From Alphaproteobacteria bacterium (GTDB lineage: Bacteria > Pseudomonadota > Alphaproteobacteria > Sphingomonadales > Sphingomonadaceae): a DNA stretch of 42,314 bases. Positions within the stretch are counted from its first letter, which is position 1. Each line of letters opens with the position of its first letter. The stretch lies in NCBI GenBank assembly GCA_030431435.1, contig JAUIJI010000010.1, positions 1 to 42,314 on the forward strand, given 5' to 3'. The notes below the pieces were generated by a model, which did not search any database, had not been told where the DNA came from, and was given only the letters and a program-made list of their open reading frames with translations. The translations under genes and the position numbers were made by a program. Below are positions 23,837 to 31,875 of this stretch, one piece after another.

Positions 23837-24253
23837 ATGAGTGAAGGGCAATCGCTGGAGGACCGCAATACCGAGATCGTGCTGAACATGTGGAAAGGCG
23901 TGATCTATGAGGGCAAGCGCGAGGCGGTCCTTAAATATATCCACCCCGACTACATCCAGCACAATGTCAACATGCCTTCCGGGCGGGAACATGTGCTGCA
24001 CCTTGTGGACCTGATCAACAACAAGCCTGCGGACTTCACTCCACCCGGGCACAAGACGCTGTTGCGCGCTGTTGCGCAAGGCGATTTCGTGGTCGTGATC
24101 TGGGAACAGGAACAGCCCGATCCGAACGAACCCGGCAAGACCTACACCGGACATGCCTTCGACATGTTCCGGCTGGAGGACGGGTTGATCATGGAGCACT
24201 GGGATGACACGCGCAAATGGCCCCGCCCGTGGAACGAGGAGAAGGCGGACTGA
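23837..24253 (+). CDS. SnoaL/NTF2-like protein 2, paralogue of the gene at 22676
   Basis: NTF2-fold protein of 138 residues with the same two hallmark stretches as protein 1: YIHPDYIQHNVNMPSGRE and FRLEDGLIMEHWDDTRKWP. ATG 23837 is preferred to ATG 23831 because AGGAG lies eight bases upstream of it but only two from the other. It is cytoplasmic with no signal peptide. The two paralogues bracket the MarR gene, each beside a B palindrome, which suggests duplication with the promoter element or recruitment to related steps of one pathway. The function is probably enzymatic (dehydration, isomerisation or aldol-type), but no activity is proven for this subgroup. Confidence 0.8.
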   Translation: MSEGQSLEDRNTEIVLNMWKGVIYEGKREAVLKYIHPDYIQHNVNMPSGREHVLHLVDLINNKPADFTPPGHKTLLRAVAQGDFVVVIWEQEQPDPNEPGKTYTGHAFDMFRLEDGLIMEHWDDTRKWPRPWNEEKAD

Positions 24254-24308
24254 ACTCCCCGGCCTGCCTGAAGCGTGATCGGGCAGGACCTGCAAGCCTT
24301 GCGAAAAG

Positions 24309-24324
24309 TGTAACGATCGTTACA
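24309..24324. promoter_or_regulatory. Predicted MarR-regulon operator B3 (perfect palindrome)
   Basis: TGTAACGATCGTTACA is a perfect 16-bp palindrome, the best of the four copies. It is 49 bases upstream of the next NTF2-like gene and in the 119-base gap after the previous one, so it marks a separate promoter for the two-gene unit starting at 24373. Confidence 0.78.
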
Positions 24325-24372
24325 AATGCTTGGCGTGGATAACGGCCAAAGGCCAATGAAGGGAGAGTCCGG

Positions 24373-25017
24373 ATGGCAGATGATGCGGCGCTTGAAAGTT
24401 TGCGCCAGACAGTCGCAAGGCTGGAAGAGCAGGTGTCCCACTTGCGCAGCAAGGCAGCAGTCTCTGAAGCGCATCTGGAAATAAGCAACCTGCAGGCGAC
24501 TTATGGCTATTATGTCGACAAGGGTTTGTGGGACGAAGCAGCGGACCTGTTCACGCAGGACGGGACGCTCGAGATCGCAGGGCGCGGCGTTTATGTCGGC
24601 CAGGACCGCGTTCGCCAGTATCTGCATGCGCTGCCACCCTATGAACGCGGGACCATCTTCAATCATATGCAGTTGCAACCGGTGATCCACTGCGATCCGG
24701 AAGCAGGCACCGCAAAGGGCCGCTGGCGGGCCTTCATCCTGATTGCGTGGCTTGGCGGTGAAGCCCGTTGGGGCGAAGCTGTGTATGAAAACAGGTATCA
24801 GCTGGTCGACGGCGTCTGGCGCATTTCGGCACTGCACGCCTTCATCACCTTCTATGCCGAATATGATCGCGGGCCCAATCACGGCGGTGTGCCGATGGTC
24901 CGCTCGATCGAAGGCCTCAAGCCCGACCGGCCGCCAAGCCACGATTACGAGGCATTCCCCGAAATCTTCGTGCCGCCATTCCATTATGCCAATCCGGTGA
25001 GTGGCAAGCCATGGTGA
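24373..25017 (+). CDS. SnoaL-like (SnoaL_4 type) NTF2 protein 3 with coiled-coil N-terminus
   Basis: Protein of 214 residues. Residues 1-40 form a probable coiled coil (LESLRQTVARLEEQVSHLRS). The NTF2-fold domain follows from about 40 to 165, with ATYGYYVDKGLWDEAADLF, GRGVYVGQDRVRQYL, FNHMQLQPVI and ENRYQLVDGVWRISALHAF. A C-terminal tail is rich in proline and aromatic residues (PPSHDYEAFPEIFVPPFHY). This subgroup is common in sphingomonads. The NTF2-like lignin dimer lyases LsdE/LdpA show what such a fold can do, but whether this gene is close to them needs alignment. Operator B3 lies upstream and the next gene overlaps by seven bases, so the pair is translationally coupled. Confidence 0.78.
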   Translation: MADDAALESLRQTVARLEEQVSHLRSKAAVSEAHLEISNLQATYGYYVDKGLWDEAADLFTQDGTLEIAGRGVYVGQDRVRQYLHALPPYERGTIFNHMQLQPVIHCDPEAGTAKGRWRAFILIAWLGGEARWGEAVYENRYQLVDGVWRISALHAFITFYAEYDRGPNHGGVPMVRSIEGLKPDRPPSHDYEAFPEIFVPPFHYANPVSGKPW

Positions 25018-25892
25018 ACCAGCTGGACAAGCCGCTCGATCGCGCCGCGCTATACGCTGTTCTCGACAATTACATCGAAGCGCTGCTCGCGCGCGATCCG
25101 GGCCGGGTGAGATGGGCGCCCGATTGCTTCATCACGGAGAACAACGTTGCCCTGCGTGTGGGAGACGGTGTCTGGGGCACGGCAACCGGCCGCGGCAGCT
25201 ATGACCTGCGCTTTGCCGATCCTGCCACCGGCCAGGTTGGCCTGTTTACCACCCTTGTGGAAACCGACGAGGAATCGGCGGCCACCCTGCGGATTGCCGT
25301 CGATGCAACCGGCGCAATCCGCGAAGCCGAAACGCTGATCGTTCGCCAGAGCGACGAAGCGCTTGTCTTCCCTGACCCGAAGTTCGAGACCAAGCCGGTA
25401 CTCGAAGCCGTGGTGCCCGAGAGCGAACGGATGAGCCGGGAGCGGCTGCGCGCGGTTGCTGATGGGTATTTCAACACGCTGGAGCAGAATGACGGGCAGC
25501 TGTTCACCCGCTTCCACCCGGATTGCAACCGCGTGGAAAATGGTGTGCAGACTTCCAACAATCCCGATTTCTTCCTGCCGATCGGCGGACTGTCCTGCGA
25601 AGAGCAGTTCAAGCTGGGCTGGTATCGCTACGATGACCGGCTGCGCGGTCGCCGCTATCCGCTGTTCGATGAGGAGCGCGGCCTGGTTATGGCCTATGCC
25701 TTTATCGACCACTGCGGGCGACTGGCCGATTACACCCTGAGTGATGGCGAGCATGTGAAATCGCTGATCAGGCGACCGCACACCTTCTACCTGGCCGAAC
25801 TGTTCAGGATCGAACAGGGGGCCATCCGCCAGATCGAAGCGAATTTCATCACCGTACCCTACCACATGCCATCGCCCTGGGGCGGACGGTAA
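25011..25892 (+). CDS. Uncharacterised protein with two probable NTF2-like domains
   Basis: Cytoplasmic protein of 293 residues that I recognise only at fold level. Each half starts with an NTF2-like helix pattern: LYAVLDNYIEALLARDP near residue 11 and RLRAVADGYFNTLEQND near 145. A strand-rich segment follows each (LFTTLVETDEESAATLRIAVD; RGLVMAYAFIDHCGRLADY). The tail TVPYHMPSPWGG recalls the proline-rich end of its neighbour. Similar proteins occur in bacteria and fungi as uncharacterised families. Its ATG overlaps the stop of protein 3 (seven bases), so the two are made together and may act on the same substrate or form a complex. Confidence 0.65.
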   Translation: MVNQLDKPLDRAALYAVLDNYIEALLARDPGRVRWAPDCFITENNVALRVGDGVWGTATGRGSYDLRFADPATGQVGLFTTLVETDEESAATLRIAVDATGAIREAETLIVRQSDEALVFPDPKFETKPVLEAVVPESERMSRERLRAVADGYFNTLEQNDGQLFTRFHPDCNRVENGVQTSNNPDFFLPIGGLSCEEQFKLGWYRYDDRLRGRRYPLFDEERGLVMAYAFIDHCGRLADYTLSDGEHVKSLIRRPHTFYLAELFRIEQGAIRQIEANFITVPYHMPSPWGGR

Positions 25893-25959
25893 GCAAGCCG
25901 GCAGGCTGGTGCGGCGGCGCGAGAAACCCCGCCGCCGCACCGCCGACAGTCACATCGGT

Positions 25960-27561
25960 TCAGGCATTCACGCGCAAGCCCTTGAGCACGTGGTCGGATC
26001 CCTTGTCACCAACCATGATGGCGGTGGCGTTGGTGTTGCCCGAAGGAAGGCTTGGGAACACCGATGCATCGGCAACCCAGAGGCCCTCGAGCCCCAGCAC
26101 CTTGAGATCGGGGTCCACCACGGCCATCGGATCGTCCTTCTGCCCGATCTTTGCGGTTCCCACCGGGTGATACATGGGGATAGCGGCCATGCGCACATAC
26201 TCGCGCAGTTGGGCGGGATCGGTCAGCTGCGGGCCCGGGCGCAGTTCTGACGTGACATAGCCCGCAACCGGTGACTGCTCGAGTATCTCGCGCGCGATCC
26301 CGATTCCCTCGACGATCTGGTCCACATCGTCGTCTGTCGAAAGCTGCTTGTGATGGATCACCGGCGGATCAAGCGGGTCGCCGGAACGCAGGGTAATGGA
26401 TCCGCGATATGCCGGCCGCATCAACCCTACCAGCGTGGAGACCGAGGGGTTCTTGCGCAGCATCAGGCGGCCCTGCTCGTCAAAGTCGAAAGCGAAAGCC
26501 GCGAAGGATATCTGCAGGTTGGGCGCGGGCAGGTCTGGCCGACTTTTCACGAACGCCTGCGCGTGGCCGATCGAGGTGCTGAGCGCTCCCTTGCGGCCCA
26601 GAGCATAACGAAGCACAGACATCGCGCCGCGCAGCCCGCGTGCATCATCGTTGAGCGTGGTGGCGTTCACTTCGTTCACCACATGGGTACCGACATGGTC
26701 CTGCAGGTTGCGGCCCACGCCGGGCAGGTCGCGAACGACATCGATGCCCATTTCCGCCAGATGCTGGGCTGGCCCGATGCCGGACAGCATCAGCAGGCGC
26801 GGCGTGTTCATTGCGCCGGCACTCAGCACCACGCCATGCTTGGCATGCAGTTCCTTCCTCGTGCCGTCTTGCATGTAGACGATGCCGGTCGCGCGACCGT
26901 TATCCACGATGATCTGCAGCACTTGCGCTTCGAGCAGTATTTCCGGTCCATCGCTCGATTTTGAATCACGCAGGTAACCGCGCGCGGATGAACAGCGTTC
27001 ACCCTTGCGCTGCGACACCTGCACATAATCCACCCCTTCGGCCCGTTCGCCGTTGAGGTCGCGCCGTTCGATGCCGGTGTTTTCCGCCGCCTTTATCCAG
27101 GCTTCGGTGATGGGGTAGGTGGCGCGCCCCTCGGATACCGCGATCGGCCCGCCCACGCCGCGCCACTCGTCCGCGCCGCGCTCGTTGTCTTCCATCCGCT
27201 TGAAATAGGGGAGGACGGATTTGTAATCCCAACCGGTGGCTCCGAGCTCAGCCCAATTGTTATAATCCCACTCGTGCCCCCTGATGAACATCATGCCGTT
27301 GAGCGCGCTGCCGCCACCCAGCAACTTGCCGGCAGGCCAGACATCCGCTCGCCCGCCAATCGTTTCGTCGGGCTCGGCCTTGAAGCACCAGTCGAACTGG
27401 GGATTCTGCACGATCGAGCTTGTAAGCGCAGGTACCCGTGATTTCAGGTGGGTGTCCGATGCACCGGCTTCCACCAATGTCACCTTCAGTCCTGCTTCGC
27501 TCAACCTTCCCGCCATGGCGCAGCCAGCAGACCCGCCACCGATTACAATTACGTCTGTCAA
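25960..27561 (-). CDS. GMC-family FAD-dependent alcohol oxidoreductase
   Basis: Flavoprotein of 533 residues of the choline dehydrogenase/glucose oxidase family, expected to oxidise an alcohol to an aldehyde or ketone. The FAD motif is [19 protein letters not shown] at the N-terminus. GMC signatures are [24 protein letters not shown] and [17 protein letters not shown]. The catalytic His lies in [10 protein letters not shown] and the second polar residue in GNTNATAI. There is no signal peptide or Tat motif, so it is cytoplasmic. The start is TTG at 27561, after GAGAGG. Palindrome B4 lies 134 bases upstream, which puts it in the same predicted regulon as the NTF2-like genes although it is on the other strand. 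Confidence 0.9.
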   Translation of the reverse strand: MTDVIVIGGGSAGCAMAGRLSEAGLKVTLVEAGASDTHLKSRVPALTSSIVQNPQFDWCFKAEPDETIGGRADVWPAGKLLGGGSALNGMMFIRGHEWDYNNWAELGATGWDYKSVLPYFKRMEDNERGADEWRGVGGPIAVSEGRATYPITEAWIKAAENTGIERRDLNGERAEGVDYVQVSQRKGERCSSARGYLRDSKSSDGPEILLEAQVLQIIVDNGRATGIVYMQDGTRKELHAKHGVVLSAGAMNTPRLLMLSGIGPAQHLAEMGIDVVRDLPGVGRNLQDHVGTHVVNEVNATTLNDDARGLRGAMSVLRYALGRKGALSTSIGHAQAFVKSRPDLPAPNLQISFAAFAFDFDEQGRLMLRKNPSVSTLVGLMRPAYRGSITLRSGDPLDPPVIHHKQLSTDDDVDQIVEGIGIAREILEQSPVAGYVTSELRPGPQLTDPAQLREYVRMAAIPMYHPVGTAKIGQKDDPMAVVDPDLKVLGLEGLWVADASVFPSLPSGNTNATAIMVGDKGSDHVLKGLRVNA

Positions 27562-27694
27562 TTCTTCAGCCTCTCCAGGTCACCGGTCGTTGCTACATCG
27601 GACCGGCCCGATTTGCACATGGTCAATTGCGTTTTCCGTCCAGCAGGATCGCGCGGCATGACATTGTCGGTGCCGGGTGATCATCCGGGGCGAA

Positions 27695-27710
27695 TATAAC
27701 GATCGTTACA
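27695..27710. promoter_or_regulatory. Predicted MarR-regulon operator B4
   Basis: TATAACGATCGTTACA is identical to B1. It lies in the gap between the GMC oxidoreductase gene (start 27561) and the end of the MFS gene (27764), so the GMC gene is its only sensible target. Confidence 0.75.
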
Positions 27711-27763
27711 TTATTCCGCAGTCATGTCGAGAGGGGCGGTATTGGCGGAGCAGACTTGCCGCC

Positions 27764-29362
27764 CTAATCGCTCTTGCGATCATTGTGCAGCTGATATTGG
27801 GGCCGTGGATCGTCCTCACCCAGATGCATCGCCTTGAAGGCGTCGATGATCTCCTTTTCGCGCCGCGTCATGCGTGGCAGCTGGCGCAGCAGGTCACTGG
27901 CAGATGGCCGGTCGAACTGCTCGATCCACACACCGGGGCGCTGAGGATCCTTGCCAAGCCTCCAGTTACGCACGCCGTGGCTGAGGCGCAGCCTGCGCCA
28001 TTCCTGCATCAGTTCGGCAAAGCGCGGTTCGTCTTCCGGCGCTATCTCGTACTCGCAGCTTATGTGCACGGGCAGGTGATGCACTTCCGGATCGAAGGAT
28101 GGCGATTGCAGCGGGAACTCCACCACCTCCAGACCCTCGGGGTCCGGGCGTTTCAGCGGAGCGAGAAGGCCAAATACCAAGGTGCAGGCAAGCAGCCCGC
28201 CGCCCGCCACGATGAAGGCCTGTGCCAGCCCCGCCTGATCAGCCAGCACGCCCCACAAGGGCGCGCCAAGTGCCAGTCCCCCGAACGCACCCATCTGGAA
28301 TACCGACAAGGCGCGGCCGACAACCCATCCTGGAGAAGAGAGCTGCATGTTGACGTTGAACGTCAGCATCATCAGCGCTGCGCCAGCTCCGAAAACAAGG
28401 AGCAAACCGCCGGTCAGCCAGATGCTGGAACTCAGCGGCGTGCCAATCAGGCCGATGGCCATGGCGAACTGGGTCAGTTGCAATGTCCCTTCAGGCCCGA
28501 TCCGGCGCGAAAGGGGCTTTGCTGCCAGGACCCCGGCAAAAGAGCCAATGCCGGTGCAACTGAGCAGCAGGCCGTACACTTCCGATCCGCCATCCAGCCA
28601 CAGCTTCACGCCAAGCGGCAACAGCGAGATCATCGCGATATAACCCATGGAGCACAACAGGGCGCGCAGCACCACGCGGCCCATGGCGCCCGAATAGAAA
28701 GTGAAGCGGATCCCTCCGCCTATGGCAGATGCCAGCGTCTCTTCCGGCGGCTTTACGGCGGCTGGCTCGCGCCGCCAGCGCCGCAGCGAAAGCAGCATGG
28801 GGATACAGGCCAGCGCGTTCAGTCCGAAGGCGGATTGCACCCCGCCAAGCGCCACCACGATCCCGCCAAGGCCGGGGCCCGCCGTGCGCGTTACGTTATT
28901 GCCCACAGCGTTCATCGAAACGGCAGCGGAAATCTCCTTCGCTGGCACCAGTTCGCGCACCGATGCCTGCCAGGCGGGCATGTTCAGTGCATAGCCGGTG
29001 CCGAAAATGAATGACAGCAGCAGAAGCAGCCACGGGCTTAGCCATCCGAACAAGGCCAGCGAAGCCAGACCCACGGTCGTGCAGAACATGATGGAGTAGG
29101 CGATGCCCATGACCTTGCGCTTGTCGTTCAGGTCGCAAATTGCGCCGAACGCCATCGAGAACAGCAACAGCGGAAGGTTGAGGGCGAATGCGACGAGCGA
29201 GACCATCTGGGGCGAATGGGTCATCTCGGTCATCGCCCAGGAGCCTGCGACCAGTTGCATCTGGTTGCCGAATCCCAGGCTGACCGAGCCGATCCAGACG
29301 CCCAGGAACAGGCGGTGGCGCAGCGGGGAGGCGGCCAGCCACTTGCTCGCAGGATTGCTCAT
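27764..29362 (-). CDS. MFS_3-type transporter with C-terminal monooxygenase-like domain
   Basis: Membrane protein of 532 residues. Residues 1-400 carry the transmembrane segments of a major-facilitator exporter of the enterobactin/macrolide-exporter group (FLGVWIGSVSLGFGNQMQLVAGSW, FGAICDLNDKRKVMGIAYS, LVPAKEISAAVSMNAVGNNVTRTAGPGLGG). The last 120 or so residues are soluble and resemble the antibiotic-biosynthesis-monooxygenase (dimeric alpha-beta barrel) domain often fused to this group (HISCEYEIAPEDEPRFAELM, ...IEQFDRPS). It may export or import a substrate or by-product of region B or C. It is divergent from the di-heme cytochrome operon. LacI-type element C1 lies in the shared region, 129 bases upstream of its start, so either direction could be controlled. 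Confidence 0.85.
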   Translation of the reverse strand: MSNPASKWLAASPLRHRLFLGVWIGSVSLGFGNQMQLVAGSWAMTEMTHSPQMVSLVAFALNLPLLLFSMAFGAICDLNDKRKVMGIAYSIMFCTTVGLASLALFGWLSPWLLLLLSFIFGTGYALNMPAWQASVRELVPAKEISAAVSMNAVGNNVTRTAGPGLGGIVVALGGVQSAFGLNALACIPMLLSLRRWRREPAAVKPPEETLASAIGGGIRFTFYSGAMGRVVLRALLCSMGYIAMISLLPLGVKLWLDGGSEVYGLLLSCTGIGSFAGVLAAKPLSRRIGPEGTLQLTQFAMAIGLIGTPLSSSIWLTGGLLLVFGAGAALMMLTFNVNMQLSSPGWVVGRALSVFQMGAFGGLALGAPLWGVLADQAGLAQAFIVAGGGLLACTLVFGLLAPLKRPDPEGLEVVEFPLQSPSFDPEVHHLPVHISCEYEIAPEDEPRFAELMQEWRRLRLSHGVRNWRLGKDPQRPGVWIEQFDRPSASDLLRQLPRMTRREKEIIDAFKAMHLGEDDPRPQYQLHNDRKSD

Positions 29363-29490
29363 TGCCGTTCAGGTGCCCCCACACTGTCCATCGCACATTC
29401 GATCCGCAGCAGCCGGATTGGCACACGAACCGCGAAAGGTGATTTCGCTGATAGCATCTCTCGGTTTGCTTTTGCGAACTTTGATTGATA

Positions 29491-29506
29491 ATGATAGCGT
29501 TTGCAT
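29491..29506. promoter_or_regulatory. Predicted LacI-regulon operator C1
   Basis: ATGATAGCGTTTGCAT has the central CG and outer ATG/CAT arms usual for LacI-family operators and matches C4 (40531) at 14 of 16 positions. It lies 31 bases upstream of the cytochrome gene and in the divergent region shared with the MFS gene. Confidence 0.7.
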
Positions 29507-29536
29507 CACTGCGCAAGAGACGGTTTGGAGAGAGCG

Positions 29537-31066
29537 TTGAAAAGGGTTGGACAGCCGCGACACCTACGTTTTGCAAAGGCGTTGCCGGTCATCGCTGCAG
29601 CTGGAGCCCTTGCGGCTGCCAGTGCTTACGCATCGGGTGGCGAGAGCGCTGCAGACGAACGCTGGTGGTCTCCGGGCGAGGGGCGCGTTTTTCCCGAGGT
29701 GCTGGATTACGAGAACGAACACGGCACCCTGAGGACTTTGCTGGTCGGTGGCCCGCTTGATACAGAAGGCCACCCTTTCTTCGAGCCGATCAGTTCCAAC
29801 GGCCGGGCATGCGTGACCTGCCACCAGCCTGCCGACGGGATGAGCCTGTCTGCTGCCACGGCGCGCGAACGCTGGGATGCGACCAATGGCGATGACCCCT
29901 TGTTTGCCGCCTATGACGGCTCCAACTGCCCGACCCTGCCGCAAGGCGAGCGTGCATCGCATTCATTGCTGCTGGACCGCGGGCTGATCCGGATCCAGCG
30001 CCAGTGGCCGCCTGCACCAAGACTGGGCGAAGAGGTGGTGCCCGACTTCACGATCGAGGTGGTGCGTGATCCCAACGGCTGCAATTCTGGTGCGGAATAC
30101 GGCCCCGAAAACGGTTGGATCTCCGTCTATCGCCGTCCGCGCCCCATCGGCAACATGAAGTACCTGCTGGCTGTCGGCTTCAATTTCGATCCGAAGCAGG
30201 GCCTTGCGCTGCCGCGCGATCCGGAGACGGGGGACTATCTTAGCGGCAACCTGATGTCTGACAACCGCGCATTCACCTTGAAAGAGCAGATGGATGATGC
30301 CGGGCTGACTCACCTGGAAATGCTGCGCGAACTGACGGATGATGAGCGCGACGCCATCAAGGCATTCGAGATGAGCCTGTTCGCCGCGCAGCAGACCGGG
30401 CGTGGCGGCGCAGTCGACGATGGCGGCGCGCAAGGCGGGCCGGCTGTGCTGCGTGATGCGGAGCCGGGCGAACTGGGGTCCATCGGCTTCCCGGTGTGGG
30501 GTGAATTCGCGGCCTGGGAAGAAATCAGCGAAGAGGATCGCGCCAGATTGACGCCCGAGCAGGTGGAATTCCGCCAATCAGTTGCGCGCGGCGCGCGCGT
30601 GTTTCGCGACCGGACTTTCCTGGTCTCCGATGCCGCTGGCGTGACGACCCAGATGGGCTTTGGCAATCCCTTCCGGGTGGCTTGCAAGATGTGTCACAAC
30701 ATGACCCGTATGGGGAATGACGTGGCGCCCGGGCAGGTTGACCTGGGCACCACTACGCTGCCGTTCGCTGACCATTTTGGCGATTTGCCGCTGTTCCGCA
30801 TCACCTGCCAGAACGATCCCCATCCCTATTACGGGCGCGAGATCCTGACTTACGATCCGGGTTTTGCGCTCTCCACCGGGCGATGTGCCGATGTCGGCAA
30901 GATCACCTTGCAATCCATGCGCGGGCTGGCTGCGCGCGCGCCCTATTTCTCCAACGGTTCTGCTGCGGATCTGCGCGCTGTCGTCGACTATTACGAACGG
31001 CGCTACAATATCGGCTATACCGAGCAGGAAAAGCAGGACCTGGTCAATCTGATGAGTGTGCTGTGA
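29537..31066 (+). CDS. Periplasmic di-heme c-type cytochrome, peroxidase/MauG-like
   Basis: Exported cytochrome of 509 residues. A signal peptide covers about 1-33 (basic start, hydrophobic core, ending AYASG). Two c-type heme motifs are present: CVTCH at 92-96 and CKMCH at 383-387. The order and C-terminal part (MRGLAARAPYFSNGSAADLRAVVDYYERRYN) fit the di-heme cytochrome c peroxidase/MauG superfamily. The protein is longer than classic bacterial peroxidases (about 320 residues), with about 290 residues between hemes. The RoxA-type rubber oxygenases belong to the same superfamily, so an oxidative role on a large substrate is possible, though unproven. TTG 29537 is chosen because GGAGAG precedes it and it gives the signal peptide. 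C1 is just upstream. Confidence 0.82.
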   Translation: MKRVGQPRHLRFAKALPVIAAAGALAAASAYASGGESAADERWWSPGEGRVFPEVLDYENEHGTLRTLLVGGPLDTEGHPFFEPISSNGRACVTCHQPADGMSLSAATARERWDATNGDDPLFAAYDGSNCPTLPQGERASHSLLLDRGLIRIQRQWPPAPRLGEEVVPDFTIEVVRDPNGCNSGAEYGPENGWISVYRRPRPIGNMKYLLAVGFNFDPKQGLALPRDPETGDYLSGNLMSDNRAFTLKEQMDDAGLTHLEMLRELTDDERDAIKAFEMSLFAAQQTGRGGAVDDGGAQGGPAVLRDAEPGELGSIGFPVWGEFAAWEEISEEDRARLTPEQVEFRQSVARGARVFRDRTFLVSDAAGVTTQMGFGNPFRVACKMCHNMTRMGNDVAPGQVDLGTTTLPFADHFGDLPLFRITCQNDPHPYYGREILTYDPGFALSTGRCADVGKITLQSMRGLAARAPYFSNGSAADLRAVVDYYERRYNIGYTEQEKQDLVNLMSVL

Positions 31067-31836
31067 AGAGACCCCTGATAGCCGCCACGATGATGTTGGC
31101 ACCCTTGTCCGCCCAGGCGCAGGAGGTTGGCGAGATTGTCTCCTTCGTGTCCTGCCCGGTCTATCGCGATACCGACAATGGCCGCAAATCCGGTTGCTGG
31201 CTGGTGCGCGATGGTGAAAGTGGCAAGCAGTGGGATGTCAGCCAGTCTCCGCACAAGCCGAACTGGGATTACGCCGTGTTCGTGGAAGGACGGGTTGCGG
31301 ATCAGGGGGATGAATTCTGCGGCGCACCCGTGCTGGAGCCGGTGCGGACATCGCGCTTGCTGGATCACCGCTGCCCCCGGCACATGCTGCCGCCGGAAGG
31401 CTATCCCGGCCGCGTGTTCATCGCGCCGGATCGGTATCTCACCTCGCTGGCCAACCCGCCCGAATTCGAAGGCCCCTTCGGGCCGCGCACATTCTACGCC
31501 TTTTTCGAATTTGATCGCGATTTCCTGGTCTACCAGTACAGCGATTTCATCGTGCAGCAGGCAGCTTACTGGATAGAGGCTGCGCAGCCGCGAAGGTTGG
31601 TGGTGACAGGTTATGCCGCAACCGACCCGATCGAAGTGAGCGGCATGGAACTGGCCGAGAGCCCGGAAATTGCGCAAAGCCGGGCCGAAGTCGTCGTGCT
31701 GGCGCTGTCTCGCCTGCTTCCCGGCATGGAGATCGAAACGCGCTGGGAAACCGGATCACAGCCGATCGACGTGCCCGATGCAGATACCATTCCCGGCCAG
31801 TCACAACGCCGGGTGGAAATCGCTGTCGAATTCTAG
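31063..31836 (+). CDS. OmpA-C-like exported protein, coupled to the di-heme cytochrome
   Basis: Exported protein of 257 residues with a short signal peptide (about 1-19, ending SAQAQ). The N-terminal half is unrecognised and has several cysteines (SCPVYRD, GCWLVRDG, DEFCGAP, DHRCPRHM) that could form disulfides. The C-terminal part matches the OmpA-like peptidoglycan-binding fold: VVTGYAATDP near residue 180, AQSRAEVVVLALSRLLPGMEIE, and the closing SQRRVEIAVEF with conserved Arg. The GTG start overlaps the cytochrome stop (GTGA), so the two are translationally coupled. It may tether the cytochrome or a complex to the cell wall; that is inference. Confidence 0.72.
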   Translation: MKRPLIAATMMLAPLSAQAQEVGEIVSFVSCPVYRDTDNGRKSGCWLVRDGESGKQWDVSQSPHKPNWDYAVFVEGRVADQGDEFCGAPVLEPVRTSRLLDHRCPRHMLPPEGYPGRVFIAPDRYLTSLANPPEFEGPFGPRTFYAFFEFDRDFLVYQYSDFIVQQAAYWIEAAQPRRLVVTGYAATDPIEVSGMELAESPEIAQSRAEVVVLALSRLLPGMEIETRWETGSQPIDVPDADTIPGQSQRRVEIAVEF

Positions 31837-31875
31837 CGGTTCGGGTTCCGTAAGCCGGACCTTTGGGAGAGGGTG

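Noticed and set aside
30883-31062. Earlier start for the OmpA-like protein inside the cytochrome gene
   Set aside because: The residues before 31063 are an out-of-frame reading of the cytochrome; GTG 31063 gives a signal peptide and the usual stop/start overlap.
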